Of a DNA stretch of 14,752 nucleotides, positions 6,470 to 13,991 are shown piece by piece; positions within the stretch are counted from its first letter, which is position 1; each line of letters starts with the position of its first letter. The stretch comes from Planctomycetaceae bacterium. GTDB taxonomy: Bacteria; Planctomycetota; Planctomycetia; Pirellulales; UBA1268. The notes under the pieces are model-generated. The model ran no database searches, was not told where the DNA came from, and worked only from the letters and a program-made list of their open reading frames with translations. Location of the stretch: the NCBI GenBank assembly GCA_018694455.1, contig JABHNP010000358.1, positions 1 to 14,752 on the forward strand, given 5' to 3'. The translations under genes and the position numbers were made by a program.

Positions 6470-8047
6470 CTAATCTGGCAATAATTGTCCGGCAGCTTCT
6501 TTCGGTGTCTCTCCGCCTTCGTCTACCAGCCTGTTCGCTGTTCGCATCGCTGTAACTGATATTCGGTTGACTAGCGGCTCGATTGCATGCACAAGATTCT
6601 TATTCTTCGAGGCTTCTGGCGAAAGTAGTATCACTGCATCATATGGCGGAAACGCCTGTTTAGGGTCCTTCAATACGGCAAGGTCGAAGGCATCAATTCT
6701 CCCATCTGTTGAGAAGCCTGCAGCTACATCGACCTGCCCGTCAGCTACCGCCTGATACATGAACGTCGAGTCCATCCCAACCTCAGTAATATCGCCTAAA
6801 GAATAAAGCTGTCTCACTCGCTGCCATTCTGGCCGTCCGAAGAACTCCGGATCTCCGCCGATACGTAAATCCCTTGCCGCTGGGGTGATATCACCAATCT
6901 GAGAGAGACCATACCGAGCTACAGTCTCACGTTTCGTGACGAGTGCATACGTGTTTTCGAATCCCAGTGACCCAACAACCACGATACCAAATTCATCAAA
7001 GAGCCTTCCAGCGACCACGGCTCGCATCGAAATTCTGTTTATCGGATCTAATTCCTTTAAGACTGTGCTCCAGAGCGTACCCGTATAATCTATGTAGATG
7101 TCGATAGTATTTTTCGCCAGTGCATCAAAAACAATAGTAGAACCCATATTTGTGAGCACTTCAGGCGTACCACCAACTTTTCGTATTCTTTCACGGAGTA
7201 CCTCTGCCAGAATGAACTGCTCCGTGAATCCCTTCGCACCAATACGTATGACTTGTCCGTCGAGTGTCATCGTAGATTCAACGAGATCATTAGCTTCTTC
7301 GGCCCCTTCTCTTTGTCCCAGCAAGTTCGCGAACCCAGCGGAATCCGGTGTCACAAGACCAGGGGCAAGGCCAATCCCAACAAGACTAGCCAGGGCACAA
7401 GTTGCTAGAACCAAAGACACTCTGCGGCGTGACTGAATACTCTTTTCAATAACCGCTATGAGTTGATCGAGAACGAGAGAGAGGGTCATTGTGGCAATAC
7501 ATCCGAAAATAACCCTCTGCCAATCACGTAACTGAAGACCGCTGAATATATAATTGCCGAGACTAGGCGCTCCAACTGGTGTTGAAAGTGTAGCTATGCC
7601 CACGACCCACACAGTGGCAGTACGGATACCCGCAAGAATCACTGGAAGCGCCAGTGGTAATTCGACCAACAAGAGTTGCTGAAGCGGCCGCATACCGACG
7701 GCTTTTGCAGCCTCACGCATCGCGGGGTCAACCGACTCTAAACCAACAATTGTATTTCGAATGATTGGCAAGATGCTGTAGACAAGAAGCGCGATAAATG
7801 CTGGCCAATAACCTATTGTGCCCCCTAGTAGTGCCACCATTATTGCAAGTAAGGCGATACTCGGTATTGTCTGAACAAGTGACACGAGCGACATCACCGG
7901 CCCGCGTACTGTCGCTGACTTTACGCAGAGTATTCCGAGCGGCACACTAATTAATACACCTATGAAAATTGCTGGTACAGCAAGAGTAAGGTGACCACCT
8001 AACAGATCGGGTAACTGTTCAAAAAGAAGTTGCAGTTTGGGTGTCAT
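6470..8047 (-). CDS. egtU: Betaine-type ABC transporter: permease fused to substrate-binding domain (EgtU/OpuC-like)
   Basis: This 525-residue protein joins two parts. Residues 1-205 form a ProW/OpuCB-type permease with about five or six membrane segments and the ATPase-contact EAA loop at 111-135 (REAAKAVGMRPL...). A hydrophobic segment at 210-232 then anchors the second part, residues 266-523, an OpuAC/OsmF-type binding domain facing outside, with VIRIGAKGFTEQFILAEVL, YIDYTGTLW and the C-terminal GFSTDGRI region. This permease/binding-protein fusion is the architecture of EgtU, the ergothioneine importer subunit of Streptococcus pneumoniae, and of some glycine-betaine/choline importers. Its start overlaps the ATPase stop by 4 bp (ATGA), so the two are translationally coupled, and egtD heads the same operon. 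Hercynine or ergothioneine is therefore the favoured ligand; glycine betaine or choline is the alternative. It converges with the sugar operon, with 45 bp between the genes. Confidence 0.85.
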   Translation of the reverse strand: MTPKLQLLFEQLPDLLGGHLTLAVPAIFIGVLISVPLGILCVKSATVRGPVMSLVSLVQTIPSIALLAIMVALLGGTIGYWPAFIALLVYSILPIIRNTIVGLESVDPAMREAAKAVGMRPLQQLLLVELPLALPVILAGIRTATVWVVGIATLSTPVGAPSLGNYIFSGLQLRDWQRVIFGCIATMTLSLVLDQLIAVIEKSIQSRRRVSLVLATCALASLVGIGLAPGLVTPDSAGFANLLGQREGAEEANDLVESTMTLDGQVIRIGAKGFTEQFILAEVLRERIRKVGGTPEVLTNMGSTIVFDALAKNTIDIYIDYTGTLWSTVLKELDPINRISMRAVVAGRLFDEFGIVVVGSLGFENTYALVTKRETVARYGLSQIGDITPAARDLRIGGDPEFFGRPEWQRVRQLYSLGDITEVGMDSTFMYQAVADGQVDVAAGFSTDGRIDAFDLAVLKDPKQAFPPYDAVILLSPEASKNKNLVHAIEPLVNRISVTAMRTANRLVDEGGETPKEAAGQLLPD

Positions 8048-8847
8048 TGCGTGCCTTCGCCTGGTGCCATTCGCATTAATGACTCAATAAAATCACTGTG
8101 ACGACGAGGTGTGTCAATTAATTGTGCTACGTAATCGTTCACGGGGTTTGTCAACAATTCGCGAGGACTCCCTACCTGTGCAACCTCCCCCTCATGCATG
8201 ACTGCCACCCTATCCGATAGAAGAACGGCTTCTGACATGTCATGCGTCACAAGAACAACACTCAGTTGCAATTTTTTCTGCAGCGATCGAAACTCCTGCT
8301 GAAGTCCATCACGCGTGATCGGATCAAGCGCACCAAATGGCTCATCCATAAGGATTGCGCGCGGCTTTGACGCGAGTGCTCGTGCGAAACCTACACGCTG
8401 TTGCTGCCCACCGGAAAGCTCTGCCGGCAGCCGATCTCGATACTCATCCGCAGGCAATTCAACCATCGTGAGTAATTCATCGACTCTTTTCGACACACAT
8501 TCTCCAGACTGGCTCAACAATCTGAGGGTCACCCCGACATTCTGCCCGACTGTCATATGAGGGAACAGGCCTACGCCTTGAAAAGCATATCCAATAGAGC
8601 GTCTCAGAATAACTGGGTCACGATTTGTAACATCTTCACCCATGACCCGCACGGACCCTGAGGTCGGCTCGATCAGCCTATTAATCATCTTTAACGTGGT
8701 TGTCTTCCCACTTCCTGAACCTCCAACAATAGCGAGCACTTCGCCTTGAGCAACGGACAGGTTAACGGAGTCTACTGCGGGCTTCTTTGCGTTTCGAAAA
8801 CACTTCGTAAGAGCAACGAGTTCTATCGCGGGAACATCCATGTTCAT
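8044..8847 (-). CDS. egtV: Betaine-type ABC transporter ATP-binding subunit (EgtV/OpuCA-like)
   Basis: This 267-residue ABC ATPase has Walker A GGSGSGKTT (42-50), Q-loop Q90 in YAFQGVGLFPHMTV, signature LSGGQQQRV (144-152), Walker B ILMDEPFGALDP (165-176) and switch His202 (THDMSEA). The Q-loop and D-loop surroundings are those of the glycine-betaine/proline (OpuA/ProV, OpuCA) group. It ends near residue 267 without the paired CBS domains that many OpuA/ProV ATPases carry for ionic-strength sensing, so osmotic gating through CBS is not expected. It starts at ATG 8847 behind a strong GAGGAGGT ribosome site. It follows egtD by 46 bp and overlaps the fused permease gene by 4 bp. It powers the transporter encoded next; the substrate is inferred from that partner and from egtD. 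Confidence 0.88.
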   Translation of the reverse strand: MNMDVPAIELVALTKCFRNAKKPAVDSVNLSVAQGEVLAIVGGSGSGKTTTLKMINRLIEPTSGSVRVMGEDVTNRDPVILRRSIGYAFQGVGLFPHMTVGQNVGVTLRLLSQSGECVSKRVDELLTMVELPADEYRDRLPAELSGGQQQRVGFARALASKPRAILMDEPFGALDPITRDGLQQEFRSLQKKLQLSVVLVTHDMSEAVLLSDRVAVMHEGEVAQVGSPRELLTNPVNDYVAQLIDTPRRHSDFIESLMRMAPGEGTQ

Positions 8848-8852
8848 TGAAC

Positions 8853-8860
8853 ACCTCCTC
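8853..8860 (-). promoter_or_regulatory. Strong ribosome binding site of the ABC ATPase gene
   Basis: On the minus strand GAGGAGGT lies 5 bases before ATG 8847. It fixes this start and is the clearest Shine-Dalgarno in the window. The sugar-operon genes and the mscK-like gene show little or none. Confidence 0.75.
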
Positions 8861-8893
8861 GCAGAACGGTTCGTGTTTTCCGTTACTGGCGTG

Positions 8894-9937
8894 TCAGACA
8901 GAAAGCGGTCTCAAGTATGCAACAGCAAAATCTGCAGCATCATCTGTCCAGATTCGCTCCATCTCAAGACCACTTTGTCGAGCAAGTGTCTCAAATTCAT
9001 CCGGAGTGTACTTGTGTGATTCCTCCATCCGAATGGCTTCACCTGCTCCGAACCGAACTGCTTCACCAGCCATTTCTACTGTGTGACTTTCGTCGACCCA
9101 CAGACGACTCACAATTGCACCTTCATCCTCAACCCAATCAGCCCGAAAGCTGAATTTCTCACGATCAAGTGACACACGAAGTTCTTGGGCAAGGCGGTCA
9201 ATCACATTATAATTAAATTCAGCAGTGACTCCCTCAGCATCGTTATAGGCAGCTTCCATCCGAGACGTGTCTTTTTTACAGTCAAATCCAACGACAACAG
9301 CGCCCTCAGCATTAAGCTGATCATCAACAGATTCTTCCCGTACCATCGATGCAAAGTTTTGAAGAAGCAGTGAGGCGTCGGAACGGCTAAAATTACCTAC
9401 TGTTGAACCAGGAAAGTAAATTGCTCTGTTTCGAACGACGGCTTCACAAGCCGGTATAGGATGCCCCTTTGTGAAATCCGCCCAAACTGGCAGTACTTCA
9501 ACATCATGCCTGTCAGCAATGGCAGTGGCGGATTCCAACAAGAAATCTCGGCTTATATCTACCGGGACATATGCTGCCGGATTTGGCATCGCCGACAACA
9601 AAAGATCTGTTTTGAGACTTGCGCCGCTACCTGGTTCAATAAGCATGCAGCCATTACCGAGTGTTTCACCAATCGCCCCCGAAATCTCTCGCATCAAAGC
9701 GAGTTCGGTGCGCGTGATATAGTACTCATCAACCTCACAAATCTGCTCAAACAACATGCTGCCACGTTGATCGTAATGCAATTTTGCAGGGAGAGACTTC
9801 TCTTTTGCTGTTAAACCCTCAAGCACTTCCTCGATTAGGGGTCTTTGCTGAGGTGCGAATTCAATAAGCTGAAGTCCGTCTTGTACCGCTACCTGGTCCT
9901 GTTCCAACTGAGTTTCGAATATATTATCGACGGACAC
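8894..9937 (-). CDS. egtD: L-histidine N-alpha-methyltransferase (EgtD, hercynine synthase)
   Basis: EgtD transfers three methyl groups from S-adenosylmethionine to the alpha-amino group of L-histidine, making hercynine (histidine betaine), the precursor of ergothioneine. Numbering from the upstream TTG at 9973, the protein shows KSLPAKLHYDQRGSMLFEQI (59-78), EYYITRTE with histidine-site Tyr84, the SAM loop EPGSG (114-118), PVDIS (137-141), GSTVGN with Asn194, AAYNDAEGVT with Tyr243, and MEESHKY with Glu317 and Ser319. These correspond to M. smegmatis EgtD Tyr56, Asn166, Tyr206, Glu282 and Ser284, so the histidine pocket looks intact. Open frame extends to TTG 9973 and GTG 9970. I place the start at GTG 9937 because AAGGA and GGGG lie 5-16 bases upstream, while the upstream candidates sit in an inverted repeat. 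It heads an operon with a betaine-type ABC transporter. No EgtB-like partner is visible. Confidence 0.92.
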   Translation of the reverse strand: MSVDNIFETQLEQDQVAVQDGLQLIEFAPQQRPLIEEVLEGLTAKEKSLPAKLHYDQRGSMLFEQICEVDEYYITRTELALMREISGAIGETLGNGCMLIEPGSGASLKTDLLLSAMPNPAAYVPVDISRDFLLESATAIADRHDVEVLPVWADFTKGHPIPACEAVVRNRAIYFPGSTVGNFSRSDASLLLQNFASMVREESVDDQLNAEGAVVVGFDCKKDTSRMEAAYNDAEGVTAEFNYNVIDRLAQELRVSLDREKFSFRADWVEDEGAIVSRLWVDESHTVEMAGEAVRFGAGEAIRMEESHKYTPDEFETLARQSGLEMERIWTDDAADFAVAYLRPLSV

Positions 9938-9965
9938 GTATACCCCATTCCTTAGGCTCGTTCCA

Positions 9966-9983
9966 TGCACCAAATTCAGTGCA
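9966..9983. repeat. Inverted repeat TGCAC-N8-GTGCA upstream of egtD (operator candidate)
   Basis: Five-base arms TGCAC (9966-9970) and GTGCA (9979-9983) flank an 8-base spacer. The repeat lies just downstream of the egtD -10 candidate, a typical repressor position, and covers the TTG/GTG codons at 9973-9968. The arms are short, so chance is possible. Confidence 0.35.
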
Positions 9984-9995
9984 CATCACTACAAT

Positions 9996-10001
9996 ATTAT
10001 A
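9996..10001 (-). promoter_or_regulatory. Candidate egtD promoter (-10 TATAAT)
   Basis: Read on the minus strand this is a perfect TATAAT, inside TAGTATAATATT. No good -35 is seen at 16-18 bp upstream. A start near 9989 would give a leader of about 50 bases to GTG 9937 but fewer than 20 to TTG 9973. The -10 match is direct; promoter function is inferred. Confidence 0.4.
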
Positions 10002-10083
10002 CTAAAGCGTCCCTTAATCGGTTCGCCCTCTCCACGAACCCTACAGCCCAGTTGGCAAATGTTCAACTATTTTTCAAAGTTTC

Positions 10084-10113
10084 TTGCTTTTTTACGGGTA
10101 AAAGTGCGTTAAT
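10084..10113 (+). promoter_or_regulatory. Candidate mscK-like promoter with palindrome in the spacer
   Basis: TTGCTT (10084-10089) and GTTAAT (10108-10113) are spaced 18 bp, a weak promoter-like pair. The spacer contains the perfect inverted repeat TTTTAC-GG-GTAAAA (10090-10103), a possible operator. Both the promoter and its regulation are tentative. Confidence 0.25.
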
Positions 10114-10169
10114 ACGTTCTCGACCATAGGCTATTAGTCATAAAAACCGTTATTCATAGGCTCCATCAG

Positions 10170-13100
10170 ATGCGCAGTCGGCACTCCCAACGCTTTTACC
10201 AATTATATCAACAATTCCGTTCGCCTCGATTGTGCATGGTCTGGTTTGCAATCGCGCTATCTGCGTGTTCGCTTACATCTTTCACAACCACAGCAGCAGA
10301 CACAAAGCCTCAGGAGGCAGCCACCGCCCAAGCCTCCACACCACCGCAGCAGGACAAACAAGAAAATGAGCAGGCTCCACCCTCAAACCCGGACGCTGCG
10401 AAAAAAAGATCCAACGATCCTACGCCTGATGCTGACAAGATTCGCGATGCCATTGAAACGGTCCGGACAGATAATTCTCTGCCAGAAGAAATGCGAACCC
10501 GATGCCAAGAAGTGCTCACCAACACTCTAAAAGACATCGAATGCACATCGCAAGACCAACAACTCATGGAGACACTTGCACAGGCAGCCAAGTCTTCTGA
10601 GCAAAGAAAGAAAGTGGCTGAACGTCTTGAAGATAAAACAATTGATGTACCGCTTAACGGAGTGACAGCCGATAGCGATGTTACGAAAATTGAAGAAGTG
10701 CTAAGAACCCTGAACAAACAACTCTCGTCAACAACCGCAGCAGCCAACAAAATCCAGCTACAGCTAAACGAACGCCGTACAGAAACGAAAGCTTTACCGA
10801 CACTCATTTCTCAAACAGAAGAAGAGTTGGCAACACTTTCTGTCCCAGCGGAGACAGAAGGTGAAAATCCAGTGCTTACTGCAGCACTCAAACAAGCTGC
10901 TCTTGCTAAAAGAGACAAACTTGAAACCTTCCTCAAATTAGCCCAGCAGAAAATAACAACGTACGACGCTGAGGCAGCCGTCTTACCACTCGAGAAAACC
11001 ACTCTGGACAAACGCGCGGCGGCAATTTCAAACACAATTACGGAAGTCACAACATGGGTCGCACGACGACATACCGATGAAATCAAATCGCAGATTGCTA
11101 CGTATCGCGCAAGTGCACAAGAAAAAGACTTCGGCGACTCATATGAATTCGACAATTTCTTCAAACTACTCGACCAATGGCCTCTCACGGTAGCAAACGC
11201 AGAGTCATGGAGCACGCAACTGCTCGCCCTTAAAGAAAAAGCCAAGCGTTTACGCGCAGACATGCAGGAGACAACGTCACTAGTCGACTCCGACCGTGCA
11301 ACGGGCTCTGGCCTAAGCCGCACAGCGGGCTACTTGCTACGCAGGAAGCATGTCATGCTCAACCGCGAACGCACGTACCTTAATCAGTCATATTCTCAGG
11401 GCTCAGCGGTCGACAACGCTCAGGATATCCTCGGTGACATCGACACCGAACTGGACAAAACAGAGCAGCAGTTGTCGTTGACTAACGATAGTGAAAAAGT
11501 AGACGCACTCAAAGCCAGGAAAAAAATCCTGAGCACGATGAGCATTGATATTGATCGCTGTCTCGTCGATATCCTTATTCCTTTCGGAGTAAGTCTCAGT
11601 CAGGCATCTCACATAATCGACCAATACCAAAACCTCATAGACACAAATCTTCTTTGGGTACGTAGCGATAAACCAGTTCGACTCTCAGACATTGGTCGAC
11701 TCTATACAATTACGAAACGATTCGAATCACAGCCCGTCGGATCGATTGCAAAATCTTTTTGGAGCAATGTCACAGCAAGGCCCTTTCTGGCATTAGCTTT
11801 CCTATTGGCGACAGTAGCGATGGCTCTATGCTACCGAGTGTTCATACGGCGAATTACTGCCATTAGCAGTTCGGTCAATGGCTCAAACGCAATGCGTTTA
11901 TGGCCAACACTTCAAGCAGTCTGCTTCACTGTGTGCGCTGCTCTTCCAGTATGGCTTGCACTGTCCGCCATGGCCTGGTTTCTGGGACGGTATGCTGAGC
12001 CAGAATCGACTGAGGCGTCTATTTCAAACGGGCTATGGGTTGCAGGACTTGTTTTTTTGCCACTTGAAATACTTCGGCAACTTATCCGGCCGCATGGCGT
12101 GGCAACTGCTCACTTTGGATGGCCCGAACTTGTTATTAAACCACTCGGACAAGCCGTACGTCGCATTGGCTGGGTTGGCCTCACGCTTGTATTTCTTGCA
12201 ACGTTCCTTCTACTTGAGCGATACATACATCGAGAAATCTCTGCACTAGCCCGCATTGTCTTCGCAATTTTGATGCTTTTCATCGCAGGGACTCTCTGGA
12301 GACTTCTTGATACCAAATCGGGTGTTGTTGCAGGGCTGCGAGCAACTCAGCCAGACAGCCTTATTGCAAAGCTTGAGTGGATTTGGCGGCCGTTCATCAT
12401 TGCAATTCCTGTTGTTCTTGCGGGCCTTAGCCTATCTGGCTACGCGTACGCTGCGGGGCAACTAACCGTATCCCTGTATCAAACGATCTGGCTCGTGGTT
12501 GCTACCGCAGTGTTACAAGGGATCGCCGAACGATGGCTGCTCGTATCGAAAAGACGGATCGCGTTGCGGCAGCTTAAAGAGCAGGTAGCAATTAAGGAAC
12601 AGGCGGAGGCGTCAGGTGCTGCAGCGGATCTTCTTGATGTCAACCAGATGAAGTTATCTGCTATCGACGAACAGACACATCGTCTTATTAATGCATCAGT
12701 CCTTATCGTTCTCTTCTCTGGACTTCTCTGGATCTGGAGTCCCGTATTACCTGCTCTTTCATTCCTCGAATCAATCGTCCTTTGGCAGGAACTAACACCT
12801 GACGGCACAATTTCAAGTACCGTTTCACTGAGTAATGTCCTTGTAGCATTACCGACTTTACTCATTACATTTGTACTTGTCCGTAATACACCCGGGCTCC
12901 TCGAGGCACTCATTCTTCAGAGACTGCCTCTCGATAATGCAGCGAGATATGCCCTGAACACTCTCATCAGCTATGTCTTTGCATTCTGCGGAGTGATCGT
13001 TGTTGCTGGGACATTAGGACTTCGCTGGAGCAGTGTGCAATGGCTCGCTGCAGGGCTTAGTGTCGGTCTTGGATTCGGACTTCAGGAAGTTGTTGCAAAC

Positions 13101-13601
13101 TTCGTATGTGGATTAATCGTGCTCTTCGAACAGCCAATCCGAGTCGGCGATGTTGTCACCATTGATACAGTCACGGGAGTTGTATCGCGGATTCGAATGC
13201 GAGCTACAACAGTCACAACCTACGACCGCCAGGAATATGTCATACCAAATAAAGATCTGATTACTGGCCGTGTAATTAATTGGACCCTTTCAGATTCCGT
13301 GAACCGTTCGCTCGTACGAGTCGGTGTTGCTTATGGAACAGATACAAGACGGGTAGGTGAAATCCTCAGAGAGATCTGTCGTAACACACCACACATCCTG
13401 AAAGAACCAGGTCCAATAGTGACTTTTGATGAATTCGGAGATTCGACACTAAACTTTGCCGTCCGCTTTTATCTCGCAACGCTCGATAATCGTTTTGCCA
13501 CCGTCAACGAACTGCATAATGCGATCGCTGAACGTTTTGCTGAAGAAAACATCGAGATTGCCTTTCCGCAAATGGACGTGCATATGAAATCAGATGCATA
13601 A
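10170..13601 (+). CDS. Large MscK/KefA-like mechanosensitive channel of the MscS family
   Basis: This 1143-residue inner-membrane channel has the MscK/MscM layout and would open under membrane tension to release solutes during hypo-osmotic shock. An N-terminal signal region with a hydrophobic core at about 21-42 is followed by a Pro/Gln/Ala-rich linker. Next comes a long hydrophilic, coiled-coil-rich, presumably periplasmic domain to about 525. A block of roughly ten membrane segments follows from about 530 (SFWSNVTARPFLALAFLLAT) to 980. The MscS core is C-terminal: pore helix WLAAGLSVGLGFGLQEVVAN near 957-976, then the LFEQPIRVGDVV beta-domain entry, YVIPNKDLITGRVINWT, and the cytoplasmic alpha/beta end. 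An LSAC lipobox-like sequence (30-33) raises the alternative of a lipidated N-terminus; cleavage after TTAA near 43 is the other option. ATG 10236 (Met23) is an alternative start. It is divergent from egtD. Confidence 0.88.
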   Translation: MRSRHSQRFYQLYQQFRSPRLCMVWFAIALSACSLTSFTTTAADTKPQEAATAQASTPPQQDKQENEQAPPSNPDAAKKRSNDPTPDADKIRDAIETVRTDNSLPEEMRTRCQEVLTNTLKDIECTSQDQQLMETLAQAAKSSEQRKKVAERLEDKTIDVPLNGVTADSDVTKIEEVLRTLNKQLSSTTAAANKIQLQLNERRTETKALPTLISQTEEELATLSVPAETEGENPVLTAALKQAALAKRDKLETFLKLAQQKITTYDAEAAVLPLEKTTLDKRAAAISNTITEVTTWVARRHTDEIKSQIATYRASAQEKDFGDSYEFDNFFKLLDQWPLTVANAESWSTQLLALKEKAKRLRADMQETTSLVDSDRATGSGLSRTAGYLLRRKHVMLNRERTYLNQSYSQGSAVDNAQDILGDIDTELDKTEQQLSLTNDSEKVDALKARKKILSTMSIDIDRCLVDILIPFGVSLSQASHIIDQYQNLIDTNLLWVRSDKPVRLSDIGRLYTITKRFESQPVGSIAKSFWSNVTARPFLALAFLLATVAMALCYRVFIRRITAISSSVNGSNAMRLWPTLQAVCFTVCAALPVWLALSAMAWFLGRYAEPESTEASISNGLWVAGLVFLPLEILRQLIRPHGVATAHFGWPELVIKPLGQAVRRIGWVGLTLVFLATFLLLERYIHREISALARIVFAILMLFIAGTLWRLLDTKSGVVAGLRATQPDSLIAKLEWIWRPFIIAIPVVLAGLSLSGYAYAAGQLTVSLYQTIWLVVATAVLQGIAERWLLVSKRRIALRQLKEQVAIKEQAEASGAAADLLDVNQMKLSAIDEQTHRLINASVLIVLFSGLLWIWSPVLPALSFLESIVLWQELTPDGTISSTVSLSNVLVALPTLLITFVLVRNTPGLLEALILQRLPLDNAARYALNTLISYVFAFCGVIVVAGTLGLRWSSVQWLAAGLSVGLGFGLQEVVANFVCGLIVLFEQPIRVGDVVTIDTVTGVVSRIRMRATTVTTYDRQEYVIPNKDLITGRVINWTLSDSVNRSLVRVGVAYGTDTRRVGEILREICRNTPHILKEPGPIVTFDEFGDSTLNFAVRFYLATLDNRFATVNELHNAIAERFAEENIEIAFPQMDVHMKSDA

Positions 13602-13991
13602 CCATGACGAGCCTCCGCATCTCTTGAAAACTAATCCCTCCAAGCGGAAGCCATTGCCTCGCCTAAGTACACACTCTCTATTTTGCACTTATGCGGCCCC
13701 ATGACTCTGATAATTCAGGGTATCATTAGGAGTGTCTTGTTCCCAAGTATCGCTTCACACCAGTCACCGTCATAAAGCAACAAAGTTGCTGTTATTGTGT
13801 CAGATTCGAAAACGCTGACTACCTGCCCTGACCAATGATAGCCTGACCCGTCCACTGACTGCCTTCTGCACCTAATCACCCAGAATCCCAATGACGAAAA
13901 CGCACCTACATGGTACTATTTATCTCATTAAATCTGGCGGCACCACGTCCTCGGCGTGAACCCTCCATAACCTCGACATCTTCATGAGAAC
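13602..13991. other. 390-bp gene-free gap between mscK-like and amt genes
   Basis: I see no convincing coding frame, tRNA or known riboswitch here. It holds an imperfect hairpin (13703-13733: GACTC-TGATA pairing with TATCA and GAGT across a small bulge) that could end or structure the upstream transcript. It also holds a short perfect hairpin AGCAAC-AAA-GTTGCT (13776-13790) without a following T-run. An amt promoter candidate lies near its right end. Confidence 0.5.
13891..13919 (+). promoter_or_regulatory. Candidate amt promoter (extended -10)
   Basis: ATGACG (13891-13896) and TACTAT (13914-13919) are spaced by exactly 17 bp, and TGG directly before TACTAT gives an extended -10. Each hexamer matches the sigma-70 consensus at four of six positions. 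I found no clear sigma-54 (GG-N10-GC) site, which many nitrogen-controlled amt genes carry. Confidence 0.35.

Noticed and set aside
6444..6472. Possible bidirectional terminator between the convergent operons
   Set aside because: On the minus strand a 7-bp stem with one G-U pair (TAGTCCG with CGGATTA) has a 14-base loop and no adjacent T-run on either strand, so it is too weak to call.
10310..11323. Two long antisense open frames (10310-10807 and 10811-11323, minus strand)
   Set aside because: They are rich in Ser, Ala and Val without recognisable motifs, and lie inside the hydrophilic domain of the mscK-like gene. They are reverse-strand shadows of its repetitive Ala/Glu/Lys codons.
12479..12913. 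144-residue minus-strand open frame within the channel gene
   Set aside because: It is fully covered by the well-supported plus-strand membrane region of the mscK-like gene, and its translation is low-complexity Ser/Arg/Thr-rich.
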